Shown here piece by piece: positions 33,764-45,939 of a stretch of DNA of 64,000 bases. Position 1 is the first letter of the stretch; each line of letters opens with the position of its first letter. Origin of the DNA: Rhynchopus sp. YZ270_cl-10 (taxonomy: Eukaryota > Euglenozoa > Diplonemea > Diplonemida > Diplonemidae); the NCBI GenBank assembly GCA_964035575.1, contig OZ037896.1:620001-684000 (forward strand), written 5' to 3'. Below the pieces are notes generated by a model. It saw only the letters and a program-made list of their open reading frames with translations. It was not told where the DNA came from and did not search any database. Made by a program: the position numbers and the translations under genes.

Positions 33764-36700
33764 TTAGTCCCAATATATTTGGGGTTTGACGGAGTCCATC
33801 CAACAGTATTCTTGCATGACTTCTGGTGTGCGTCCACTGTGCTTGGCGTAATACGACATGACCAGTCGGACCCATCTGTAGAGACAGGCCAGCTCGTCTG
33901 TACCGTGCACTGCGACGGTGGTTTCAGTCATGGTCACCCAGGAGACACCGATGAGCTCTGTTGGGATTTGCCTTCCTTGTCGATCAATTCCGTCGTCTGA
34001 CTGTGTCTTGATGCGAAGGACTTCTACAAAACGTTCTCTCGTGAACGTTGCTGGGTCGAAGTCTTCAAACACTGAGTACGCATTGGGCCTGCAGATCAGC
34101 TCGCGGAACTTCGCCCAATAACCGTTGCTCTCAAAGCCGATGATCGCGCAGGCCATCTCCGCGACAGTCTGCGACAGCTTGCTCGGCGTCTTGAGCTTCC
34201 CTGTCGAGCACTGCAGGGCCAGCTCCTTGCAGTCCACTTCCGTGAAGAGCTGCTTCAAAAAGGAGAGGTTTTCTGGCAGCCGGTAGCACTTCTGCAGACG
34301 CAACTCCAGCACATCCCCAACAAAATCACGGCAGTATTGGTTCAGAGAACGGCAGCGTATCAACGTAGGTACATCGCTATACGAGAGAATGCGATCCAAA
34401 CCCACATCCGAGCAGTTCACGCCAGACTTATACTCTGACCGTGCCGTGGCAAGCTCGGCACGAAGTGTCTCACCTTTGTTCGCCTCCTTCTCCTCCTCCG
34501 CAACAGGCTTGATCTCCCTGAAGAATGCAATCACAGCGGACACCAGGTCGTGTTGGAGCTTGTGGTGCTTGGAGGTGAAGCTTTCGTTGTAGAGACGGGC
34601 CATGAGGTTGGAGACCTGTGGAGGGAGGGTGGGAGGGTGGGAGGGTGGGAGGTGCAAGGGGGGTGGGAGGGAGAACTCTAAAGGGGTGATAAGTGGAGGG
34701 GGAAAGAAATTGACTTGAAATGCACTACAACAGTCCGCTCGTGACGGTGTGCCTTGGTACATGAGAGGTGGAGAGGGGTGGACCCCAACCATGTCATTTT
34801 TGTGGTTTACATCATTGATACAAAAAAAAATGATTTGGGGAAGAGATTGTGCTGAAAAAGGTGGTAATAAGGGGTGGGGTGTGGTGCTTGAAATTGGTTT
34901 TGTGGGGAAAATTCCTGCACGAAAAATACTTCCCGTTGTGGTGTGGTGTGGGTTAATGCCTAGTGAGGGTAATTCTTGCGCAGAATATGTCCCTTGTCGT
35001 GGTGTGGTGTGGTGTGGCCAATACCTCGTTCGCAGACATCCCCAGCAGGTCCAGCGCCTTCTCGCCAAAGCCGCCAAAGACCTCCTTAGCCCAGGCGGCA
35101 AGGACGTTCCAGTTCATATCCTCAAATTCAAAGGCCTTCTTGACGCAGTCCTCTGCCATCTGCAGTAGGGGGAAAGGTTGTTTGAGTGGTGCGAAAGAAG
35201 AAAAAAAACACAACTGCCGGGGGGGCAGCTGACGTACCTCAAAGGGGGTCTTCTTGCGCGAGCCTCGTCGCGAGCTGGACAGCTTTATCGATGTGGACAT
35301 AACCAAGGAGCCACGCTTCGACGACACACTGCTGCGTCTGCGCTGAGAGGACACTCCGGTGGCTTCGCTGAACGGCCTGTAGTAATATTTATATAGTTTT
35401 GAAGAATTGTTGGAATAGTGTAGTTGCCACGTGCAAATTCCACTTCACTCACCTATTTTTTGTTGTATCGACAATCACTGTACTGGTATACTGTTTTGTA
35501 GTTTCGACAATTTTTTTTACTGTTATCCTTCACCCCCCCCACTCGAAGAAGTACTTCAACAAGCACCTGATCTCAACATAACCAAAACGTTTTCAAATCC
35601 TATTTTCCCACCCCCATCCCATACGTCTCGCTGTGCGGTTCTTGCGCGCCAAGGAGTTCTCCTTCGGGGTGGTCTCTGTAAGCATCTGTGTCCTTTGTGT
35701 CGTTGCGTATAGCACGAGCAGGGGAGGCGCTGGAGCGACGTTGTGAGGGCTTTGCAGCTTCACTGGAGCGCCGGCGGCGTGCGTTTGCGCTTGCGGGGTG
35801 TGCGCTGCTGTTTGCAATGCTGGCCCGACGTGGCGCGTCTTTGCTCTGCTCCGTCAAGGACGCCCTCTGGATCCTCCCGGCCAATCTCTTCACCCCATCC
35901 ACAAGGTGCTGCGCAAAGTTCTCCAAAAACCTCACCACCTCAAACTCCGTCTGCGTCTCACACCACAGACACGCCAGACGCATCACCAACAGCTTGAACC
36001 TCTCGTCAAAGAGCAACACTGCGCCGTTCTCATCTCTACCGTGCCTCCCAAACTCATCCCACTCCTTTTCAGCGATAGTCTTTGCAAGATCGTGCGAGAT
36101 CCCTGGCAAAAAGAAGGTCAAGGAGGATTGGATCACCGCACGGTAACGGGCATGCTCCAGGTTGGAGTCATCCTCCGCACTTCGATTGTCTGCTGTGATT
36201 CGCGTCCATAGATCTGCCAGCGCTGTACGAACCTCTGATGATTCGCGCGCCATTTTAACCCGAACAACCTCTTGCTCAACCAGAGAAACTCTTTTCTGCA
36301 ACATCTGCGTTGTGTCTAGAGGGAATAACGGTTTCTTTTTGTGTTCACGCCTTTGGTTTAAAAGCGCTTCTTCTGCACAGAGACGTACCGTTTCAAAGAC
36401 AGGTTGGTATCTGCGGTACCCCCAGGTCTGTGTCACCACTGTGTCTATGGTGCAGGGTGGCAGGTCTTCTTTGGGTTTGTCATTTGTGCTGCGGCGGTTG
36501 GCTGCGTTGCGTATGGCGCGTACCGGAGGGTTTGATTGCGCTTCTTTGATGATGTCGGCGAGGTATCCTTCTATGATGTGTTGTTCAAGCTGTTTGCGGA
36601 ATTTGGTTTCATTTAAAAGAACGTTCCAAGCGTAGGTGGAGTCTGTGTTTATGAAGTCCATACTGCCGTCTCTGGTTGGTGCAAAGCCAAGCGCAATGGT

Positions 36701-37753
36701 ACCGTCATCGTTCATAGTGCTTCTTCTGCGACGCTGGTCTATAATATCCTTATGTTCACTGCAAATTGACTGCCGTCTACTCCCCTTCCGTTTTGCATCA
36801 ACCACAGAACACTCCAACCGAAGCCCCACCTCACCAAGCGTTGCCCCCTCCTTCCCATCCGCTGTAAGCGGTATTTTGTGAAGAACCGGGCCCCCTTTCG
36901 CAACAGCTGCCGCCACTTCGTCTGCACTCATCTGCAGAAACGCCTTGCCGCAGAGGCGGGGTGGGAGCGTGGTACCTTCATTCTCTGTCGCGGGGTGCCA
37001 GACCTGGATTTCTACTTTGCCTCGAAGTGTTATGGTATGCGGTGATGCGAAGTCTGGGCCCGGAAAGACCCCATCACATTTGTAGGTTTGCATGCCGTGG
37101 ATAAGGGAAATGCAGAGGGGGTCGTCCCCTAAGGTAGTAGAGGTGAGGGAAACCTCGATGTGCATGTTGGTGTCGGCAGGCTCGGTGGGTTCAGGCTCGC
37201 AGACGACGGAGGCCCTGGGACGGTCTCGGTGAGGTGGGTTCGCCTGGAAATCCCATTTGAGTTTGAGCCGGCCACTCACCTCATCATCATCGTTCAGATG
37301 CAGCTCTGCCCATTTCGCGCCGCAATCATTCCGCTTTTCAACACTAATCTGAGTTCTCCCAATCACAACCGGCTGCAAGGAAACATCCTGCGGCTGTTGC
37401 AGCAACACCACCTCTACCGTAGCAGGTGTAGTAATGGAGAAGGTCTTCTGCTGTGCCTTCCACATATGCAGTGCAGACCCGACAGCGGTGGCCGATTCGT
37501 ACCGTTCGTCTCCACAGGACAGCTGCACGGTGGGTGGTTTGAATTTTGTGTCAGCGTGGTTCGAAGGGGGGGTGAGCTTCTCGGATTCAAGGATGTGGAC
37601 AGTCACTTCGCCTTCAAGTGGTTCGGTGCTGGGTGGACGCGGTGCAGATGCCTGCACTGTATTGGCATTGCTAGCATTCGCATGGCGTTGCGAGACAGAG
37701 GAACGCCTCCGTGGAGGAGTACCACTAGAGATGCTCCCACGTTGCTGTGGCAT
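33764..37753 (-). CDS. C2-domain protein, 4 exons
   Basis: Exons are 37753-35625, 35376-35238, 35159-35025 and 34615-33764, total 3255 bases, 1084 residues, in frame at all joints. Introns start GTATGG, GTACGT and GTATTG. Residues about 35-165 look like a C2 domain (EGEVTVHILESEKL at its start, GRLKLKWDF at its end). A second C2-like unit follows at about 190-320 (MHIEVSLTST ... GEVGLRLECSV). Many RRRSS/RRRRSS motifs flank the domains and recur around exon joint 1, typical basophilic-kinase sites. The C-terminal 280 residues are helical, with LPENLSFLKQLFTEVDCKEL, and unassigned. C2 units bind membranes or proteins; a phospho-regulated scaffold is inferred. Intron 1 carries a GAAAACTTGG-related repeat and a TATCGACAATCA motif; intron 3 carries an ACAACAG-family repeat. 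CCAG ends two bases before the ATG. Confidence 0.85.
34709..34815 (+). repeat. ACAACAGCCCTCTC-family repeat, in C2-gene intron 3
   Basis: Begins TTGACTTGAAATGCACTACA; further parts GTGCCTTGGTACATGA and CCCCAACCATG. Other copies at about 18752, 30607, 31240, 31449 and 40411, same orientation. Confidence 0.8.
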
Positions 37754-37800
37754 CGCTGGTTGGTGTGCAAAGGAGAGGTGAGGTGAGGGAGGTGAGGAAG
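37754..37800 (-). promoter_or_regulatory. Pyrimidine tract and AG acceptor before the C2 gene
   Basis: On the minus strand CACCTCACCTCTCCTTTGC leads to CCAACCAG at 37756-37757, two bases before the ATG. A good leader-acceptor candidate giving a very short leader. Confidence 0.5.
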
Positions 37801-39358
37801 GTGAGGGAGGGGTAGGCTAAAAGACCCCTATTGGTCTGTATTGCTCGTAGGCTTTACACCATGTGTGTGTGGGGGGGAAATGAATGAGGGGGTTGGTGTG
37901 TTGCCCTGTTGGGTGGGTGGGAGGGTGTTGAAAGCTGGCGACATAGGCCACATTTGGCTGGTGTGCGAGGAAGGTCAGATAACGTCAATTTGTTGATGAT
38001 ATGCGGACGCCTTCGATCCTGACCTTCATAGACTTCAGTTACTCGAACTCGGCAAGTAGGCTCAGTTGTGTGAAGTTAATATTTTTGTGTGCTGCATTTG
38101 CTGGGCAACGTGGCCACGGCAGGGAACAGAAAGGTGTACGACAGGCCGTGGTGTGGACGCTTGCTCGCAGCAGAGAGCAAAAGGAGTTCGCAGATAGGTG
38201 CAAGGAGTTGAGGAAGCAGTCTTCTTGCTGTGTCACTTCTAACACTGAGGGTGACGTCTGGGCCGACTGGCAACTCGGGGGGGCACCCCGCATGGGTTGC
38301 AAAGCCTTCCAGCTGGAGCAACGAGTGTGTTCGCTGGCTGCCGTGATAGCAAAGCTGGGACAACATCCTAACACCCTCCCCCCTCCATTCACCCGCAACC
38401 GTGCGAAGCTCTGCACAGTGTGATTCCAGAACCTGGGCTGGAAGAGATCAACATTGCGACTTCCCCCACGACGGCATACGACCCCCCCAATTATGCCATG
38501 AGGCCAAAGGGGAGACCACGCAAGCACAATCGCAAGAAATCGCAAGGGGAGGGCGGCCAGTTGCAGTGTAGGCGCTGCGGTGGGTTTGGACATCATGTTG
38601 GGGAAACAGGGACAAGCGATCTGCAAGCACACTGTTCCTCAAGAATGGGCCGACGTGCTGTTTGACCGTGTATTCGAGTTCGAGGCATCGGATGTGGTGG
38701 ACGGGGAGTTCAGCGAGGACGAGGTACTGCAGTGCAGTCGTGCCAATGGTGTTGGCGCTCACGAGAAGCCGAGTCCCGATGACGCTTCACCAAAGAGTGT
38801 GAGCAAGCGGGGACAACGATAAACTCTAGGTAGTCAAAATAGGGGAGGTACTTGGGGAACTTTTTTTTCGAGTTTTCCGTTTTGTGTCTGAATTTTTTTT
38901 AAAACCTTTTTTTTCACTCTCCCCTTTTGTTGGCCCCCTCTCAAACAAAAAACCCCTCACTTTTTTCTTCTTTTTCCACCTTCCCCCTTTAGAAAATGGG
39001 TATACACGCTCCAAGTCTTTGGGATACATATCGTTTTTATATTTTGTAACCCCTGCGCGTTGCATACTATACGTGGTAAACGAGCATACCCACATCCTAA
39101 TGTTCCTTCCCACCCCATTCCAACAAGAACATAATCCACAAAACCCCTCACGTCACTCCCCCCTCCCAATATGGTTTTACAGCACATAAAAGCGATAAAA
39201 AGCAAAAAAAAAAGTATCGAAAATAAATGTGCAAAAATCCGCAAAAAACCGTCGCAGTCTCCCCTCAGGTGGACCAGACCAGACCTACCCCTCACTACTC
39301 CCTTCTTTTTGGAATTAAAGAGGATTCTTTTTTCTGTTGTTGTTGGTTATTCTAAGAC
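37801..39358. other. Intergenic with transposase relic
   Basis: GC-rich between 38000 and 38820, where the Mutator-like fragment lies; A/T-rich from 38830 on. There is no minus-strand host gene. Confidence 0.6.
38001..38822 (+). pseudogene. Mutator-like transposase relic (C-terminal part)
   Basis: This is the only convincing plus-strand coding trace. Frame 38420-38665 reads RPKGRPRKHNRKK, then CRRCGGFGHHVG. A basic GRPRK stretch followed by a CCHC-type knuckle is the usual tail of Mutator-like transposases. Frame 38001-38423 upstream (LARSREQKEFADRCKELRKQ) could be a diverged helical part. The knuckle region changes frame at about 38590 into a different open frame ending at 38822, so the copy is decayed. 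No terminal repeats could be matched. Opposite polarity and higher GC than the surroundings support an inserted element. Confidence 0.45.
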
Positions 39359-40365
39359 TCAGATGCACTTTGCCTCAGTCCTGAGCTTGGCGATGAGCTC
39401 ATCCACGTCGGCGACCTGTGTTTTAAAAAAAAAGTAATTTTGTGTTGGCTATGCCACCTGATTTCGCGTTAAATACCACCAAACCCCACCAAATTTCAGA
39501 TGACATGAATGAATAGAAAAATAATGTAAAAATCCTCTTAGATGAACCTAGGCCTCTCTGAGCTCAGTCACCCTTCATCATTCGTTATCGCACAGCATAT
39601 TATAATGGTCATGCACATAGGGTTTTTAAACCATACCTTTCCTCCTCCCTTACGCTCCTCCGGCTGCACTGTGCTGAGAGTCTCGGTTTGCGGTGTGAGG
39701 TCGACACCGAGGTCTGCAAGCTGCTTGACCTCCATCGGCTTCTTCTTCGACTTCATGATGTTGGGGAGGGTCGGGAAGCGGGGGGTGTTGAGACGCAGGT
39801 CGCATGAGATGACTGCGGGGAGGGTGAGGGAAAGGCTTTGGAGTCCGTTGTCGACCTCACGCTTCACGATCACGGAGGATTTGTCTGCCGACACTTCGAC
39901 GTCTGCTGCGAAAGTTCCCTGGGGGATGTTGAGCAGTGTCGAAAGCATCTGCGGGACGTGGCACTGATCGTCGTCAATCGCCTGCTTGCCAAGGAAGTAG
40001 ATATCACCCTGGAGCTCCTCGTGGAGCTTGGCGAACACCTTCGCCACCTGAAGGGTCTCAAGGCTGTCAACCTGCGCCTGGTCGCCCACAACGTGCACTG
40101 AACGGTCGGCTCCCGTGGCCATAGCCGTGCGCAGTGCCTCAGAGCTCTTAGCGTTTCCGATCGTGACCGCAACAATCTCGGTGACAATGCCCTTCTCCTT
40201 GAGCTGCACTGCCGCCTCAACAGCGATCTCGTCGAAGGGGTTCATCGAGTGCTTCACGTCCTTTGCCACCTTTCCGTCCTTCACCTTCGCCTTCAGCTTG
40301 TAGTCAATGCAGTGCTTCACACCCACCACCGCACGCATCGGTGCTGCAACAGTCCTACGAAGCAT
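39359..40365 (-). CDS. ETFB: Electron transfer flavoprotein beta subunit, mitochondrial, 2 exons
   Basis: Exon 1 is 40365-39637 and exon 2 is 39415-39359; the 221-base intron starts GTATGG and ends ACAG. The product has 261 residues. It starts MLRRTVAAPMRAVVGVKHCID: a short basic presequence flows into the ETF-beta N-terminus. Family signatures include MNPFDEIAVEAAVQLKEKG, VTIGNAKSSEALRTAMATGA, GKQAIDDDQCHVPQMLS and a C-terminal LPNIMKSKKKP in the FAD/AMP-binding region. The last exon supplies VADVDELIAKLRTEAKCI, the usual helix at the end of the family. ETF is a heterodimer that passes electrons from mitochondrial acyl-CoA dehydrogenases to ETF-ubiquinone oxidoreductase. Length is that of typical ETFB. 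The intron contains a hairpin repeat copy, and TTTTCCAG lies 26 bases before the ATG. Confidence 0.97.
39538..39574 (+). repeat. Hairpin repeat family copy, in ETFB intron
   Basis: TTAGATGAACCTAGGCCTCT then GAGCTCAGTCACCCT. Diverged copy inside the 221-base ETFB intron. Confidence 0.75.
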
Positions 40366-40450
40366 GGTTAGTCTTTTGTAATGGGTTCTTCTGGAAAAGG
40401 TTGAAAACAAAAATTGAAATATAAAGCCCTCTCGTGACAGTGTACACCTC
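40366..40450 (-). promoter_or_regulatory. Acceptor-like tract before ETFB, with a repeat copy
   Basis: On the minus strand TTTTCAACCTTTTCCAG ends at 40391-40392, 26 bases before the ATG. Immediately upstream lies a copy of the TGAAATA...CCCTCTCGTGACAGTG repeat (40411-40450). Confidence 0.5.
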
Positions 40451-41124
40451 AACCCGGTTTAGACGTACTCCGGTGCAAAATAGTGAGGAAGATTTAAAAG
40501 ATCCTCGCCACACCGTGTCATCTGGCGTGGCCTAGTATGTCAATTGACTGTCACATTCTAACCCAATATCGTGTCAAAGAGGAGGTGTCCACAGCGCGTC
40601 CTTTGATGCGGTCATGCTGACAACGCCACAATGGAGGGGGGGAGAGAAAGAAAAGAAGAAATGATGATAATACGGTTCATGTGGGCAACCAATAAGAGGG
40701 AGAGAGGGCTACATTGTTGTTGTACTTTTCTAAATCTGAGCGTTCTTACATCTATCGATATTGAGGGGGTGGGGTGTGGGGTGTGGGGCGGAGGGTACGG
40801 GTGGGGGAGATGCAGCTTCCTCTTTGCATTAACTACATAAATCTAACTAAGGGGAGGGAAAACGAATGCTTCTATCGTACAAACATACTACCTGATTGTT
40901 CCCGTGCGTATAGGATCGTATGGGATCGTACAGGAGCCTATAGGATCCCGTAGGCAACATGTAGGCTTTTTAGGCAAAAATTTAGTTTTGTTTTTTTGGG
41001 GGGAAATCAGGTGGACATAGAGAGGGGGTAAGCGGCACAACAATCCTATTAGGACGTCGGAATGGTTATTGTTTTGTTCGCAAAAAGAAGAGGGGGAAAA
41101 AAAGGTTCGTGGTTTACATCACTG
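40451..41124. other. Intergenic
   Basis: No gene. Contains a cluster of short GGATCGTA/GGATCCCGTA/GTAGGC variants at about 40905-40970. Confidence 0.5.
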
Positions 41125-44100
41125 TCACTCCTGCAGATGAGTCAGGTCGCTTTGCATCACGGTCTGTGTTGTTGTTGTTATTTTTGTGTGTTTTATCAAC
41201 CCAAAAAAACACAACAAACTATTCAAAAATGAGTTGAAAGAGTTGAAACAGAAAGTTAAACTTGAATCCAACTCTGGCAGTACACCCCCAACATACCTCC
41301 CGCATCGACGGCGCAAACGCCCTCGCCAGCTCCGACGGTGCAAACTGCGCCAACACCTCATTCCCTTCTGGGTAGTGGTGCGTGAGGTGCACCGAAAGCG
41401 CTGCCGCCATCAGCAGCGCTGACTTCGCTACGTTCGGGATCAACTGGTGCGGCGTGGCAAGCACAGGCGACGGCGGCTCCCTTGCCGCCCCCCCTCTCCC
41501 ATGCAGCAGCGCCGCCGGCGGGGACACACACTCCTGCACCTCCAGCATCGCCGCCCTATAACACTCCGACACCGTCTCACTCTCCTCTGCACACCTCTCC
41601 GTCACGTCCCCCTCCTCCTCCTCCTCCTCACGCTCCACCACCCTCTCTGCACTTCTCTCCATAATATCACCCAGGTCTACCTCCTTTTCCTCCCTCCCCT
41701 TCCCCCCCTTCCACTCCGCGCTCTGCAACGCATGAGTAAGAACCTGAGAAGGTTCGTCCAACATTGCGTCACTTCCTTGCCAATCCTCTGTCAGCTCTGC
41801 TGCAGCAGAAAACGCCTCCTCCACTGTCCCCATCACATTTGTTAAGGACGCTTCCCATTTCTTCTTTTTAGGAGAAGCAGATCCGCGTACACCTCTACGC
41901 GCTATACCAGACACAGAGACTGCACCCCCTGGGGAGGAGAGCCCCGAACGCATTGAGGCCATGGAAGCAGAAGGGCTTCTTCTCAGACAGGAGTGGCTCG
42001 CTGAAGTCGCTCCTCGAGGGGTCAGACGTGGCGAGCTTCGCGGAGACGATCTGGGGGAGGGTGAGGTCCGTGGAGGAGGACGGTGTTGCTGCTGCATGGA
42101 TACACTCGACGCTCCAACCGGTTCTGTTGTTTGAAGGTCAATAGGTTGGTCGGTTTTACGTCTATTATAGTCTTTGATATGACGGAAGTGGTTATTTCTT
42201 GGTGACATAGAAGGCATTGCTAAACGTGCATCTCCTGTTTCGACAGCAAGAAAAAGGCCTTTAAACATTGTTTTAAAATGCGGAGTTTGTGCTAAGGGTG
42301 TGGAGTCGAGAAAGTGTTGTAGATAGTCGCGGTCTTTGTGGGTGAGGGTCTTCCAGGTGTCGAGGGTGCCGGTATCGTCACGGAGCTCCTCTTCTTCCAT
42401 TTCGCGTTCAAAGATTTCGTCGTCGGTCAGACGTTGTACTTCTGCGTCGTTCAGGCGGATCTGCGATTCCAGCTCCTGAATCTGCACCTCCAGCCGCCGT
42501 GCTGCAAGCTTATTGTACCCTTCTTGGTCGATCTTTTCATGCTCCTCTCGTTTGCTGCGGAGTTCTGTGTACATTCTGGGTAATTCTCTTGTTAAGATGG
42601 CTACCTCATCTTTGCGTTGCTTGCGTCTGAGGGTCCGTCTTTTCATCTGTTTTTTGAAGGCAGTGTCTCGGATGGATTGTGTCAAATCAAGCATAACAGA
42701 TTCGAGCTCTCTACGTTCCCTTATAATGCGCTGATAGCGACGTCTTGCAAGAAAGCCTCTTGCTGCGGTTTGAACTCTTAATACGATGCGCCATTCACGA
42801 GAGGCTGCACGGCTGCGGCAACGGTCCTGCAATACACGCAACCATTTCGCACGACGCCAGCAGCGTTGAATACGGAGCGCCGTCTTTTGGGTGACACCTC
42901 CTACAGGGGGTTCTTCGGTGGAGGGGGGCGCGGGGGGAGTAGGGTGCGGCTGCTGGGGATGGTGCCGTGTAGTTGGTACCGGTGTGATAGTGTCTGAGAA
43001 TAAGCCTGCAATGCGAAAGGACGCAGTGTCCTGCGGTGTGGCTGCTGCCCCCCCCGGGTGGGGCTCGGTGGAGTGCTGCCGTTTTGCACCGCGTTTGAAT
43101 GTTTTGGATATCCCAGCCTGCCAGGCGCGTGGGTCTTTGTGTGCAGGGAGGGGCTTGCTAGGATCGGGGTCCTGTAAAAGGAGAATATTGTATTAGAGGG
43201 GGGAAAATTCAGCTTTTGTTGGCATACCGCCGCAATCTTACGATGCACCTCAGCCGAGACACTTCCAGGTCTGTCTGGAAAGGCAGGGGGTGGCGATACA
43301 GTCCGTCTCCTCTCTCGCGTCTCGCGGTCGAGCACCACTACCGGGGGTGGTATTGGGGTAGGGGAGGGTGTGCGTTGTGCGGGCTCCCCCCTCCCCGACG
43401 CAGCCTTGGTTTTGACAGCGTTTGCTGTGGCTGCGCGCGGCTGGCGGGTGATGCGTGCGGTGTGCGGCTTTGCGAAGCGTGCATCCTCTGATACCAGGCT
43501 TGGGTCCACACGAAGGGGTTCTTCCTCATTCAATGCTATGCGAGCTGCAGCTGTGGGCGAGGAGTGTACTTCGACCGCAGACTCTGGTACATCGACAGAC
43601 CCATCCTCTAACTCATCTAATGGGTCATTCAATGTCTCCAGGCTTGCTGCCATACGCCGTCTGATCTCTTCGCTCCTCCTCTTAAAATCTGCAACAAGCG
43701 CCTTCGTGCCCGCAGCATTGTTGTTGTGTTCGGTGCTCTCCTCTGTGTTCGCCTCGGAATCTGTCTCTTTAGTAGCTTCCTTCATGACCGGAGACCCTAA
43801 TACCTCTGCGATGCTTCCGTACTGTCCTAGAACCTCTGGGGAAATGAGCGAGGCACGAATCTGAGAGACCTGGCGTGGAGGAGTCACCGTATTCAACAGA
43901 TCGGTTTCTGGTACTATCTTTGGAACCTCTGGGGTGGTGGCGGTGTCCCGCTTTTTGAGACGTTCCAGAATCGCCGCTGCGCGGGCAGACGTTTTAATCG
44001 GAAAGTACTCTACAACAGACGGCGACTTCTGCGTCGACAACGGCATCCCAATGGGTTGAGGCGAAGAGGGTGTACGTGCCTGCCGGGATACCCCACCACC

Positions 44101-45195
44101 CCCACCCCCTACCCCTCGCTCCTCGACTTCACGAAGTAATTGATGCTGTGTCACAATGATGTCCCTCCTTAATACTCTTTCCCTCTCTCGTTCGGTTGTC
44201 TCAAACTGCCGTAAAAAGGAGGAAAGGTCGGCCGGGGGGGAGACCTGCTCTGGCGAGAATGAGGGCACCGCCTTGCCAACTTCGCCTTGCTGTGAAGGGG
44301 GTGACAATACCATGCCGGTTATAGGGGAGATCTGTTCTAGGGTGTGGTTTGATTCTTCTGCGTATGCATGGCTGAATCGGAGGGATTGCTCTGGGGTTCC
44401 TGGGAGTGGCAGGGATGGCTTGCACCGCGGTTGGTCCATTCTGCCTGAGGTAGGGGACGTTACCCCACCACGCCGTACTGTGCGTTTCCCTGCTGGGAGG
44501 ACTGGAGGGATCTTAGCTTGGGGAGGGCTCCGTACCGCCTGTTCCACCGCTTCAAAGCCTTCGTTGGATGCGCGGCTGATGCTCTCACAGCGTGCCTTCA
44601 AAGACCCCTTTCCTTTCGGCGTTTTAGGATTCTGACGTATCTGAATTTGACTCTGTGGAGCTTCGTTCTGTTTCCCCGGAGGTAATGTGGTATTAGGTGA
44701 AACGGACCGTCGGGGGAGTGGTAGCGCGTTGTATGAAGGTCGTTGATAGTCGGCGCTTAGGGTGCGTACCATGGGGGCCCCGCCTCCGGTCTCCATAGAG
44801 GCGGAACGGCGTTGTGTGGGTCGGCGTGTGGAGCTGCCACGATGCTTCCCCGCAGGGGTTGGTCGGGGTTGTGAGGTGCTTCGCGGTGCGGCGGTGCGCG
44901 GGGTCGCTGTGATGTACGCATTGACACTCTCTGCGAACGTTTCGTGCGGCGGAGGGGGTGTATCCCTCTGTGGGGCAAGCTGCTGGCGCCGTCCAGAGCG
45001 GTTGCCTCCGGACCTGCTTCGTGCAGGCCCGCCCTGTGTTTGCCCCAGGACCTTCCGTGGTGGTGAGATCCGCTTTGCCTGCAGGGTTATTGGTGCGAAC
45101 GGTGTTGCATGTGAATCCCGTACCTCTCTCCGTGAAAACCGCGAGTTCCTCTGAGGCTGTGCATCTTGAGACAAACGTTGGGCGGCGCGAATCAT
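41125..45195 (-). CDS. IQ-motif protein with long disordered regions, 3 exons
   Basis: Exons are 45195-43228, 43171-41297 and 41163-41125. Total 3882 bases, 1293 residues. Introns begin GTATGC (56 bases) and GTATGT (133 bases). The N-terminal 650 residues are Pro/Ser/Thr/Arg-rich and mostly disordered. After joint 1, two IQ-like motifs are visible: ALRIQRCWRRAKWLRVL and VLRVQTAARGFLARRR near 770-810. A coiled coil follows (RRELESVMLDL ... LEVQIQELESQIRLNDAEV), then more disordered sequence with SPR repeats and an acidic EREEEEEEGD stretch. IQ motifs bind calmodulin or EF-hand light chains, so a calcium-responsive cytoskeletal scaffold is inferred. The last exon (12 residues and stop) is the weakest part because its acceptor ACAACAACACAG lacks pyrimidines. 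CTCCTCTAG ends three bases before the ATG. Confidence 0.8.
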
Positions 45196-45939
45196 AAGCT
45201 AGAGGAGATTGAAAAAATGATTTTACAGAGCAGAGCTTTTGTCAATGCAACAAAAAGACTCAAAATGCAAAGGAGATACAATCCGAGGAGGAGGGGGGTG
45301 GAGGCGATGGAATTGGTGTACGCGAGAGGTGTGTTGTCCTCCTCCCTTTCTGTGGTTGCTGTGGTGGGAGGGGAGGGGAAGGGGATACAAGGGAGCAAGA
45401 GGGGGTTTTTGTAGTAAAGGCTGTACTGTGTTCTTGAGAATATGCGAACGGAAAGTGAAGGGGGACACCTAGCAAGCAGAAGATTGCCAGAGGGGGGGAA
45501 ATAGAGAACTTGAACTCCAAGGTCTCATGACAGTGAAGATGGAAAAAAAAGTGGAAAAAAAACAAGAATTGTACAAATGGGTCGGGTTTCGCAATCGACT
45601 AAAGACTGGCAGACAAAGTCCCTACCTTGGAAAAGAGGGTTTGTTCATAAGCACATATTGATGGGTTCTTTTTTTGGGCATATCTTTTACCCATACCCGC
45701 GCACGCACCTTGGCAATGTCCTGCTTTGAGGAACTGCGCAACTACTTTCAACACACACACATCCTTTGGTGTAGCAAGAGAAATGCTGCTAGGATAAGCC
45801 GAAGCCTCGCATCGTACACGACATGGTCCTCACTAAAGAAGTATCATTGCCAACTAAGGCAATGCTTGTTGTGCCACACAACGCACTGCAGTCTCCAAGA
45901 AAACCCCCTCGTTTGCATGCAATGCCACGCCGCATGATC
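45196..45939. other. Intergenic
   Basis: Leader region of the IQ gene plus unremarkable sequence; no gene seen. A GC-balanced part at 45690-45935 has random-looking short frames only. Confidence 0.5.

Noticed and set aside
41447-41845. 132-codon plus ORF rich in Pro, Arg and His
   Set aside because: Shadow of the acidic/Ser-rich region of the IQ protein.
42901-45195. 764-codon protein ending in a Pro-rich tail
   Set aside because: The last part is readthrough of a 56-base intron in the wrong frame; splicing joins it to the IQ region.
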